A DNA stretch of 64,000 nucleotides, taken from the NCBI RefSeq assembly GCF_004123145.1, contig NZ_SDKC01000001.1:1383501-1447500 (forward strand), written 5' to 3'. Within the stretch, counting starts at the first letter, position 1. Each line of letters opens with the position of its first letter. Positions 41,948 to 49,379 of the stretch are shown here, in pieces. The notes beneath the pieces are model-generated. The model did no database searches and was not told the DNA's origin. It saw only the letters and a program-made list of their open reading frames with translations. Origin of the DNA: Blautia faecicola. Its GTDB lineage: Bacteria; Bacillota; Clostridia; Lachnospirales; Lachnospiraceae. The position numbers and the translations under genes are program-made.

Positions 41948-41991
41948 AAAGCTAGAGGAGATAAGTTTTATAAAACTTATACAATGAATGC

Positions 41992-42070
41992 AGAAAATCT
42001 GATTACTGACGGAGAAATGTGGATTACCACAGGGGAATCAGATTTGCAGGATGCCGACCGTCTGGGCAAC
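41992..42070 (+). ncRNA. ZTP (pfl-motif) riboswitch
   Basis: P1 AAATCTGATT (41995-42004) / AATCAGATTT (42036-42045); conserved ACTGACGG (42005-42012); P2 GTGG-att-ACCAC; AGGGGA; and the 3' part GCCGACCGTCTGGGCA (42053-42068). GACGG can form the pseudoknot with CCGTC (42058-42062). These are the established features of the riboswitch sensing ZTP/ZMP, the signal of 10-formyl-THF shortage. It controls the formate/nitrite channel downstream. Confidence 0.87.
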
Positions 42071-42102
42071 ATTTGTAGTGTTACAAGTGTTGCCCTTTTT
42101 TT
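42064..42102 (+). terminator. ZTP riboswitch terminator
   Basis: GGGCAACA (42064-42071) pairs with TGTTGCCC (42088-42095), with inner TTGTA/TACAA, then T7. It shares the GGGCA of the aptamer pseudoknot region, so ligand binding should block the hairpin and turn the gene on. Confidence 0.87.
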
Positions 42103-42256
42103 ACCTTTCAGGAAAAAAGATCAGGGCATCGAAAAAGGAGGTGCATCTGCAAAAAAGAAATTATGGGGAAATGCCAAAGAGATTATGAAAAGACGGTAAT
42201 GGTTTGTGGCTGAACGATTACAGATAATGAAATGTGATGACAAGGAGGAAAAAGTT

Positions 42257-43027
42257 ATGTTTCATGAAGAGTATACGGCATTATGTAATGCAGGGGTGGC
42301 AAAAAATAATCTGTTGAAGAAAAATCCACTGGGATATTTTATCTCATCCATGGTAGCGGGAATGTTTATTTCATTTGGCAGTATGGTAGCGTTTGTGCTG
42401 GGACAGTCGATGGATGGAAATGGTGCAGCGGCTGCGGTAAAACTGATTCAGAGTGTTGCTTTTGCATCTGCTCTCAGTCTGGTAGTTATGGCAGGTGCTG
42501 AATTATTCACCGGTAACAATCTGGTGATGGCTGCAGCATCCCTGAGAAAGAAAGTATCCTGGGCGGATACTGTGAGACTGTGGTGCGTCTGCTGGATCGG
42601 CAATCTGATCGCCTCTTTGCTCTGTGTAGTGGCTTTCCAGCTGACCGGACTTCCGACAGCGGGAGATGGAGCAATCGCAGATTACTTTATCAAAATTTCT
42701 TCGGCAAAAGTGAGTCTTGGTGTCGGACAGATTCTGGTACGTGCGATCCTGTGTAATATTCTGGTCTGTCTTGCAGTGTGGTGCGGAACCAAGATGAAAA
42801 CGGAATCCGGAAAACTGATCATGATTTTCTGGTGTATTCTGATTTTTATGACCTGCGGATTTGAACACAGCATCGCAGATATGAGCATCATCGGAATAGG
42901 TGTGGCAAACGGAGGAATCACCGTCGGTCAGTATCTGTATACTGTATTGCTGGCAACGGTCGGAAATATAATCGGCGGAGCAGTGTTTGTGGCAGTACCG
43001 TATCATGTGATATCAAAAGAAAAATAA
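42257..43027 (+). CDS. Formate/nitrite transporter family channel
   Basis: 256 residues with six membrane helices, of the FocA/NirC pentameric channel family. Conserved segments: GMFISFGSMVAFVLGQ, AGAELFTGNNLVMAAA and CWIGNLIASLL, with a late EHSIADM segment carrying the His characteristic of the family. AAGGAGG at 42242-42248 precedes ATG 42257. Control by a ZTP riboswitch points to formate uptake for 10-formyl-THF synthesis rather than nitrite. Monocistronic, ending at a strong terminator. Confidence 0.87.
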   Translation: MFHEEYTALCNAGVAKNNLLKKNPLGYFISSMVAGMFISFGSMVAFVLGQSMDGNGAAAAVKLIQSVAFASALSLVVMAGAELFTGNNLVMAAASLRKKVSWADTVRLWCVCWIGNLIASLLCVVAFQLTGLPTAGDGAIADYFIKISSAKVSLGVGQILVRAILCNILVCLAVWCGTKMKTESGKLIMIFWCILIFMTCGFEHSIADMSIIGIGVANGGITVGQYLYTVLLATVGNIIGGAVFVAVPYHVISKEK

Positions 43028-43046
43028 ATACAAGAAAATACAAAAA

Positions 43047-43087
43047 CAGCCGTCCGGCAGATGATATGACCGGGCGGCTGCTTTTTT
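43047..43087 (+). terminator. Terminator after the formate channel
   Basis: CAGCCGTCCGG (43047-43057) and CCGGGCGGCTG (43070-43080), then T7. Confidence 0.9.
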
Positions 43088-43367
43088 TCGGAAATTTATG
43101 GATCCCTAGTTCTTGTCTGGAATTAGATATTACTAACTGGCTTAATAAAACGATTTTAGAAATACAAATAAAAAAATTTGTGCTTTTCATGCAAAAATTT
43201 TATAGAAATCGCTAATAGAACTGGATAATATTGTGAAATTATGTTACATTTAATAGGACGAACTTATTTATCGGGTTTTTGCGGTCTTTTTCAGGAGTGT
43301 GCGGAGGTGAACAAGATTTGCAAAGACAGGTAATGAGGATAAAAATCTTTTCAAGGAAGGTGAGCAA
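43088..43367 (+). other. Leader region of the MTHF reductase operon
   Basis: No gene is seen. TGTGA-aattatg-TTACA (43232-43248) loosely resembles a CRP/FNR-type half-palindrome. No riboswitch is recognised. GGAAGGTGAG at 43354-43363 is the ribosome site of the TTG start. Confidence 0.3.
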
Positions 43368-45332
43368 TTGGAAAATTATACGAAGTATAAGCTGAAAAGC
43401 AATGATGAGCTTACATCAGTACTGGAAGGCAAAGACAATCTGTTCGTGATTGCCTGTAACAAGTGTTTCAAAGAATTTGAAACAGTTGATGAGCCGGATT
43501 GTGACGAATTTTTAACATTTGCCGCACAGCAGGGAAAAACCGTCACAGGCAGTGCAAAGTTTGATTTCTTATGTAATAAGATGCACACAGAGAAAAAATT
43601 ACAGGATCTGCTTCCGGAAGGAACAGAGAACGTAGTTGTGATCTCCTGTGGTCTTGGTATCCAGACGGTTGCGGATCTGGCTGGAAAACCGGTGGTTGCG
43701 GCAAGTAATACGCTCAACTACAGAGGTCATCACGGTATGGCACTTACCAAAAAGAGCTGTGACGCATGTGCACAGTGCTATCTGAACGTTACCGGTGGTG
43801 TCTGTCCGATCGTTGACTGCTCGAAGAGTCTTGTCAACGGACAGTGTGGCGGTGCCAAGAACGGAAAATGTGAAGTGGATCCGAACAAGGACTGTGCATG
43901 GGAAAAGATCTATCAGAGACTGGCAAAACAGGGCCGCTTGGAAGAATTCCTGAACCAGCCGGTACAGGTACGTGACTTCTCCAAAGTAAACTTCAAAGTC
44001 ATCAACGACTATGTGAAAGCAGCCAGAGAAGACAGACTGAACGGATATTACGGTGGTGTACATCCGTCAGAACGCAAGGAATTCAGCGAGCATATCGCTC
44101 TGAAGAAATTCCCGGATCCGAAGACCGTCGTTATTTCCATGTCCCAGCATCTGGGTGCCCCGGCGAACCCGATCGTTGCAGTTGGGGATACCGTAAAGGT
44201 TGGTCAGAAGATCGGCGAAGCAGCAGGATTTATCAGTGCTCCGGTACATTCCAGCGTAAGCGGAACCGTAGTTGCTGTAGAACCTCGTATGCATGGAACC
44301 AGAGGCAGTGAAGTGATGGCTGTTGTTATTGAATCGGATGGTAAAAATACTCTGCACGAATCCGTACAGCCGCATAAAGATCTGGACAGCCTGACTCCGG
44401 ACGAGATCATTGATATCATCCGTGAAGCAGGTATCGTTGGTATGGGTGGAGCAGGTTTCCCGACCTGTGTCAAACTGAAACCGGCGAAACCGGTAGATAC
44501 CATCCTTCTGAACGGATGTGAATGTGAACCTCTGCTGACTGCGGACCACAGAGTTCTTCTGGAATATGCAGATGATATCATCTATGGTCTGAAAGCAATC
44601 CTGAAAACAACAGGTGCTGAAAAAGGTATCATTGTAATTGAAGATAACAAACCGGATGCCATTGAACTGATGCAGGAAAAAGTTGCCAATATCGGCAATA
44701 TGGAAGTATTTGTAGCAAGAACCAAATACCCGCAGGGCGCTGAGAAAACTCTGATCAAACGTGTCATGGGCAGACAGGTTCCAAGCGGCGGTCTCCCGGC
44801 AGATGTTGGCGTTGTTGTAGATAATATCAGTACCGTGAAAGCGATTTCCGATGCGATCCAGAAAGGTATGCCGCTGATCGAGCGTGTTGCAACCGTAACC
44901 GGCGAGAAAATCAAACATCCGGGCAACTTTGTCATCAAGATCGGTACCAGCGTAAAAGAACTGATCGATTACTGTGGCGGATTTACCGATGATGATGTTC
45001 TGGTTAAGATGGGCGGACCGATGATGGGATTCCCGTTAAAAGACCTGGAAGTACCAATGATGAAAGGATCCAACGGTATCATCGCGATCGATACCGACGA
45101 GACAAAAGAACAGGCATGTATCAAGTGCGGACGCTGCGTGGATGTCTGCCCGATGGAACTTTCACCGCTGTATTTTGTAAAATATGCAGATCAGGAGAAC
45201 TGGGAAGGCATGAGAGACATGCATGTCATGGACTGTGTAGAATGTCGCTGCTGCCAGTATATCTGTTCTTCCAAGATCTCGATTATTGACAGAATCAAAG
45301 CCGGAAAAAATGCAGTAAGGGGGATGAAATAA
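43368..45332 (+). CDS. MetV-RnfC2 fusion, electron-input subunit of methylenetetrahydrofolate reductase
   Basis: 654 residues starting at TTG 43368 after GGAAGGTGAG. Residues about 1-200 are a MetV-like Cys-rich domain (CDACAQCYLNVTGG, SLVNGQCGGAKNGKCEVD), homologous to the separate MetV encoded next. Residues about 225-560 match RnfC: a biotinyl-lipoyl-like part, the GAGFPTCVKL flavin/NADH segment and an SLBB-like region. Residues about 580-640 hold two 4Fe-4S motifs (CIKCGRCVDVCP and CVECRCCQYIC). In acetogens RnfC2 feeds NADH electrons to MetVF, the methyl-branch reductase of the Wood-Ljungdahl pathway. Having the MetV-like domain fused as well as free is notable. First gene of the operon. 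Confidence 0.87.
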   Translation: MENYTKYKLKSNDELTSVLEGKDNLFVIACNKCFKEFETVDEPDCDEFLTFAAQQGKTVTGSAKFDFLCNKMHTEKKLQDLLPEGTENVVVISCGLGIQTVADLAGKPVVAASNTLNYRGHHGMALTKKSCDACAQCYLNVTGGVCPIVDCSKSLVNGQCGGAKNGKCEVDPNKDCAWEKIYQRLAKQGRLEEFLNQPVQVRDFSKVNFKVINDYVKAAREDRLNGYYGGVHPSERKEFSEHIALKKFPDPKTVVISMSQHLGAPANPIVAVGDTVKVGQKIGEAAGFISAPVHSSVSGTVVAVEPRMHGTRGSEVMAVVIESDGKNTLHESVQPHKDLDSLTPDEIIDIIREAGIVGMGGAGFPTCVKLKPAKPVDTILLNGCECEPLLTADHRVLLEYADDIIYGLKAILKTTGAEKGIIVIEDNKPDAIELMQEKVANIGNMEVFVARTKYPQGAEKTLIKRVMGRQVPSGGLPADVGVVVDNISTVKAISDAIQKGMPLIERVATVTGEKIKHPGNFVIKIGTSVKELIDYCGGFTDDDVLVKMGGPMMGFPLKDLEVPMMKGSNGIIAIDTDETKEQACIKCGRCVDVCPMELSPLYFVKYADQENWEGMRDMHVMDCVECRCCQYICSSKISIIDRIKAGKNAVRGMK

Positions 45333-45333
45333 T

Positions 45334-45957
45334 ATGTTAATTACCCAGTTAAAAGACAAAGAGACGATCAACTCTCTGGTGGCAGGGAAAAAAGTTTTCA
45401 TCATCAACTGCCATGGATGTAAAGAAGTGCATTTTCCGGAAAAAGAAGCTGTAGAACTTCAGAAGGAACTTTCCGCTGAAGGCAATGTAACAGGAATCAT
45501 GACTACCGATTATATCTGTAATCCGGAAAATATGGAATTGCGCCTGAAAAAACATATGGAAAAGATCCAGGCATCTGATCTGGTTTTAGTATTTTCCTGT
45601 GGCGTTGGCGTACAGACAATCGCAGAATATCTGGATGACAAGAAGGTATGCGCAGCGTGCGATACCTATCCGCTTCCTGGTTTCCAGGGCGTGACACCGT
45701 TAGAGTACAAATGTGACCAGTGCGGTGAGTGTTATCTGAACCTGACCGGTGGAATCTGCCCGATCACAGCATGTTCCAAGAGCCTTGTCAACGGACAGTG
45801 CGGCGGTTCCAAGAACGGCATGTGTGAAGTTGACAATACGATGGAATGTGGATGGGAACGTATCTACAGACGGCTCGAAGCCATTGGACGTCTGGATGTA
45901 CTGAAATGCCCGACACAGATTCACAATTTTGCAACAGACGATGAAGTAGCAAAATAA
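45334..45957 (+). CDS. metV: MetV, zinc/Fe-S small subunit of methylenetetrahydrofolate reductase
   Basis: 207 residues of the MTHFR C-terminal (MetV) family, one base after the fusion gene. Cysteine motifs CDQCGECYLNLTGGICPITAC and the shared SLVNGQCGGSKNGMCEVD parallel residues 125-190 of the upstream fusion, so the two are paralogues. MetV supplies a Zn/Fe-S platform that passes electrons to the flavin of MetF. GGGGGAT precedes ATG 45334. Operon order MetV-RnfC2, MetV, MetF agrees with an acetogen-type reductase complex. Confidence 0.87.
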   Translation: MLITQLKDKETINSLVAGKKVFIINCHGCKEVHFPEKEAVELQKELSAEGNVTGIMTTDYICNPENMELRLKKHMEKIQASDLVLVFSCGVGVQTIAEYLDDKKVCAACDTYPLPGFQGVTPLEYKCDQCGECYLNLTGGICPITACSKSLVNGQCGGSKNGMCEVDNTMECGWERIYRRLEAIGRLDVLKCPTQIHNFATDDEVAK

Positions 45958-46015
45958 TATAAGATACATAATACGATGCATCGATAAAATTTTAATATGA
46001 TTGGAGCAATGTATA

Positions 46016-46894
46016 ATGAAAATGAAAGAATTATTCGACCGTGGTGAATTTGTAGTTTCTGCAGAAGTAGGACCGCCAAAAGGAATCCACGTGGACGAAC
46101 TGGTAGAAGAAGCAAAAACTTATCTGAAAGATGTTCATGCAGTCAATGTGACCGATAATCAGTCTTCTGTTATGCGTCTTGGCTCTCTGGCTATGTGTAA
46201 AGTCCTGAAAGATGCAGGAATGAACCCGATTTTCCAGCTTGCCTGTCGTGACAGAAACCGTATCGCTCTGGAATCTGATCTTCTGAGCGCAGCAATGTTC
46301 GGTATCGACAATATTCTGTGTCTGACCGGTGACCACACAAAAATGGGTGATCATCCACAGGCAAAACCGGTATTTGACCTGGATTCCGTATCTCTGTTAC
46401 ATACCGTAAAACTGCTGGAAGAAGGCGTAGATTTGGGTGGCAATCAGCTGGTTGGCGAACCGCCGAAGTTCTCTAAAGGTGCTGTTGTATCTCCATGCAG
46501 CGATTCCGTTGACGCACAGCTGGCTAAGATGGAAAGAAAAGTAGCTGCCGGTGCAGAATATTTCCAGACTCAGGCTGTTTTTGAGCCGGAAAAATTCATC
46601 AAATTCATGGAAAAAGCAAAACAGTTCGGAAAACCGGTACAGGTTGGTATCATCATCCCGAAATCAGCTGGTATGGTAAAATTCATGAACAATAACGTTG
46701 CCGGTATCCATGTTCCGGATGAGATGATCGAAGAACTGAAAGCAGACAAAGAGAGAACAAAAGCAGGTATCACCGGCGTAGAGATCGCTGCACGTATCAT
46801 CAAAGAGTGTAAGCCATACTGCCAGGGTGTTCATATCATGGCTCTCGGATGGGAATCCAAGATCCCGGATCTGCTGAAACTGGCTGAGATCTAA
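46016..46894 (+). CDS. metF: Methylenetetrahydrofolate reductase catalytic subunit MetF
   Basis: 292-residue flavoprotein with the MetF TIM barrel. Visible: AEVGPPKG (catalytic Glu near the N-terminus), VTDNQSSVMRLGSLAM, QLACRDRNRIAL, LCLTGDHTKMGDHP and FFQTQAVFE-like EYFQTQAVF. It reduces 5,10-methylene-THF to 5-methyl-THF. ATG 46016 follows GGAG at 46003-46006; a TTG at 46001 in frame is less likely. It works with the two preceding gene products and ends in a perfect terminator. Confidence 0.92.
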   Translation: MKMKELFDRGEFVVSAEVGPPKGIHVDELVEEAKTYLKDVHAVNVTDNQSSVMRLGSLAMCKVLKDAGMNPIFQLACRDRNRIALESDLLSAAMFGIDNILCLTGDHTKMGDHPQAKPVFDLDSVSLLHTVKLLEEGVDLGGNQLVGEPPKFSKGAVVSPCSDSVDAQLAKMERKVAAGAEYFQTQAVFEPEKFIKFMEKAKQFGKPVQVGIIIPKSAGMVKFMNNNVAGIHVPDEMIEELKADKERTKAGITGVEIAARIIKECKPYCQGVHIMALGWESKIPDLLKLAEI

Positions 46895-46955
46895 AATTAT
46901 ATAAAAGAAAATGTATTCAGATGGTGTGAACCGGAAGATGCAGAAAGATAAGATG

Positions 46956-46992
46956 GATGCAGGTTGTAGAAATACAACCTGCATCTTTTTTG
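46956..46992 (+). terminator. Terminator of the MTHF reductase operon
   Basis: GATGCAGGTTGTA (46956-46968) and its exact complement (46973-46985), then T6. Confidence 0.92.
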
Positions 46993-46998
46993 CATTGT

Positions 46999-47034
46999 AT
47001 ATCAATAATTGGTCCGGTGGACCAATTTTGATTT
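46999..47034 (+). repeat. R1 intergenic repeat, copy 4
   Basis: ATATCAATAAT, perfect stem TTGGTCC (47009-47015) / GGACCAA (47019-47025), TTTTGATTT. It begins eight bases after the T-tract of the MetF terminator. No R2 follows. Confidence 0.75.
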
Positions 47035-47058
47035 ATAATATTTTGCCGGGAGCTGGTA

Positions 47059-47132
47059 TTGACAAACGAGGAAATGTGTCATAAAATAGTTCGTGAACGA
47101 ACGAACGCTACCGAACTGTTCGCATCCGAACA
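47059..47132 (+). promoter_or_regulatory. Promoter and palindromic operators of the marR-ABC operon
   Basis: TTGACA (47059-47064), 17 bases, TAAAAT (47082-47087). Directly downstream are GTTCG-tgaa-CGAAC (47089-47102) and CGAAC-t-GTTCG (47112-47122), two GTTCG/CGAAC palindromes that would cover the transcript start. They are likely binding sites for the MarR protein encoded first, giving autorepression. Confidence 0.65.
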
Positions 47133-47152
47133 AACAGAAAGGAGGTCACAGG

Positions 47153-47629
47153 ATGCTGAAAGTAGAATACAGGGATCACATCGGATTTGAAAATAAACGG
47201 CTGGAAAATGAGATTCACAGTCGGATGACCGCCTATCGTGTAGCGATGGGAGGCGAGGAATTGACGATGATGCAAAGCTGGATTATCCGGTTTCTATATG
47301 AGCATTCCGAAGAAGACATTTATCAGCGGGATATTGAGGCGGAATTTTCCATAGCTAGGTCCACAGCGACAGGGATCCTGAAGTTGATGGAAAAAAGAGG
47401 ATATATCCGCAGAGTCAGTGTGGAACGAGATGCCCGGTTAAAGAAACTGGAGCTGACGGAAGTTGGTATCAAGATGCAGGAAGGAACGATCCGCAACATC
47501 AACCGGCTGGAAAGCACACTTCGTCAGGGAATCTCGGACGAAGATCTGGAAGTGTTTTTCCGGGTAATCCGTAAGATGCGTTCTAATATCGAGATTCAAC
47601 AGGGAGAAACAAACAGGAGGAGAGAGTAA
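47153..47629 (+). CDS. MarR-family transcriptional regulator
   Basis: 158-residue winged-helix repressor. The HTH and wing are visible in DIYQRDIEAEFSIARSTATGILKLMEKRGYIRR followed by VERDARLKKLELTEVG. AGGAGG precedes ATG 47153. Its stop overlaps the start of the first ABC gene, so it leads a drug-efflux operon and probably represses it until a ligand binds. Likely operators overlap the promoter. Confidence 0.88.
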   Translation: MLKVEYRDHIGFENKRLENEIHSRMTAYRVAMGGEELTMMQSWIIRFLYEHSEEDIYQRDIEAEFSIARSTATGILKLMEKRGYIRRVSVERDARLKKLELTEVGIKMQEGTIRNINRLESTLRQGISDEDLEVFFRVIRKMRSNIEIQQGETNRRRE

Positions 47630-49377
47630 TGCTTAAAACGCTGGGAGCTCAGATCAAAGAGTTCAAGAAAGACTCCATCAAGACTCCGTTATTTATGATT
47701 CTGGAAGTTCTGATGGAGATGCTGATTCCTTTTCTCATGGCATCCATCATCGATGATGGTGTGGAGAAAGGAGATATCCGCCATATCTGTATCATAGGCG
47801 GATGGATGATCGTGGCAGCACTGATTGGTCTGTATGCAGGTATCATGGGTGGTGTCTGTGGAGCTAATGCTTCCGCAGGATTTGCAAGAAACCTGCGAAA
47901 AGCCATGTATGAAAACATTCAGCAGTTTTCATTTTCCAATATCGACCGGTTCAGTACCGCCGGACTGATCACACGACTGACCACGGATGTAACCAATGTA
48001 CAGAATGCATACCAGATGCTGCTTCGCATGTTTGTGCGTGCGCCGATCAGCATGGTCTGTGCGATGATCATGTCTTTTTATATCAATGCAAAACTGGCAA
48101 GTATTTATCTGGTGGCAGTTATTATTCTGGGAGCATGCCTGTTCTTTATCATCAGCCGGGTGTCCGGATATTTTCAGGAAGTATTTAAAAAATATGATGA
48201 TCTGAATGCGAGTGTGCAGGAAAATATTGCCGGTATCCGTGTGGTAAAAGCGTATGTGAGAGAAGATTATGAAGACAAAAAGTTTTCCAAAGCAAGTTAC
48301 AATGTATATAAAATGTTTGTAAAAGCAGAAAAGATCCTTTCTTATAATGCACCTCTGATGCAGTTTGCGGTATACAGCTGCATCCTTGGAATCAGCTGGC
48401 TGGGTGCGAAGATGATCGTAACCGATCAGCTGACTACCGGAGAACTGATGAGTCTTCTTACATATTGTATGAATATTCTGATGAGCCTGATGATGGTGTC
48501 CATGGTATTTGTTATGGTATCCATGAGTGTGGCGAGTGCAGAACGAATCACAGAGGTCCTGGAAGAAAAACCGGAACTGACCAACCCGGAAAGACCGGTG
48601 ATGGAAGTGGAAGACGGAAGCATCGTCTTCGATCATGTGAACTTCAGTTATAAAAAAGGCAGCGGTGAATATGTCTTAAAAGATATCAATCTGGATATAC
48701 ATGCAGGAGAAACCATCGGTATCATCGGTGGAACCGGAAGTGCAAAGTCGAGTCTGGTTAATTTGATCAGCCGTCTGTATGATGTGACCAACGGAAGTAT
48801 CCGGGTCGGCGGTATGGATGTGCGGTCTTATGATATGGAGACTCTGCGTAATCAGGTAGCCGTGGTACTGCAGAAAAATGTGCTGTTTTCCGGAACGATT
48901 CTGGAAAATCTGCGCTGGGGTAACAAAGAAGCCAGCAAAGAAGAATGCATCCGCGCCTGCCAGCTGGCCTGTGCCGATGAATTTATCGAGAAGATGCCTG
49001 AAGGGTATGAAACCTATATCGAACAGGGTGGTTCCAATGTATCCGGTGGACAGAAGCAGCGTCTGTGTATCGCCAGAGCATTGTTAAAGAAACCGAAAGT
49101 ACTGATTCTGGATGATTCTACCAGTGCCGTCGATACCGCTACCGATGCACGGATCAGGGAAGCTTTTGCAAAAGAGATTCCCGGCACGACGAAACTGATC
49201 ATCGCACAGAGAATCTCCAGCGTACAGGGGGCAGACCGGATCATCGTCATGAATGACGGTCAGGTAGACGGCTTTGGTACCCACGAAGAACTGCTCGCAA
49301 ATAATCAGATTTACAGAGAAGTATATGAATCTCAGACCCAGGGCGGCGGAGATTTTGACGAGAAAGGAGGTGCCTGA
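47629..49377 (+). CDS. Heterodimeric multidrug ABC exporter, half with degenerate ATP site
   Basis: 582 residues: a six-helix exporter transmembrane domain (about 15-310), then an ATPase domain. Several catalytic positions are altered: Walker A is GGTGSAKSS (Ala where Gly is usual), the residue after the Walker B Asp is Asp (LILDDSTSAVD) in place of the catalytic Glu, and the switch His is Gln (IAQRISS). The signature VSGGQKQR is intact. This is the known pattern of the degenerate-site partner in heterodimeric exporters such as BmrC/BmrD-like pairs. The partner is encoded two bases after its stop. Confidence 0.88.
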   Translation: MLKTLGAQIKEFKKDSIKTPLFMILEVLMEMLIPFLMASIIDDGVEKGDIRHICIIGGWMIVAALIGLYAGIMGGVCGANASAGFARNLRKAMYENIQQFSFSNIDRFSTAGLITRLTTDVTNVQNAYQMLLRMFVRAPISMVCAMIMSFYINAKLASIYLVAVIILGACLFFIISRVSGYFQEVFKKYDDLNASVQENIAGIRVVKAYVREDYEDKKFSKASYNVYKMFVKAEKILSYNAPLMQFAVYSCILGISWLGAKMIVTDQLTTGELMSLLTYCMNILMSLMMVSMVFVMVSMSVASAERITEVLEEKPELTNPERPVMEVEDGSIVFDHVNFSYKKGSGEYVLKDINLDIHAGETIGIIGGTGSAKSSLVNLISRLYDVTNGSIRVGGMDVRSYDMETLRNQVAVVLQKNVLFSGTILENLRWGNKEASKEECIRACQLACADEFIEKMPEGYETYIEQGGSNVSGGQKQRLCIARALLKKPKVLILDDSTSAVDTATDARIREAFAKEIPGTTKLIIAQRISSVQGADRIIVMNDGQVDGFGTHEELLANNQIYREVYESQTQGGGDFDEKGGA

Positions 49378-49379
49378 TC

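Noticed and set aside
41984-42199. A possible 71-residue gene before the formate channel
   Set aside because: It coincides with the ZTP riboswitch and its terminator; the sequence constraint is explained by RNA structure.
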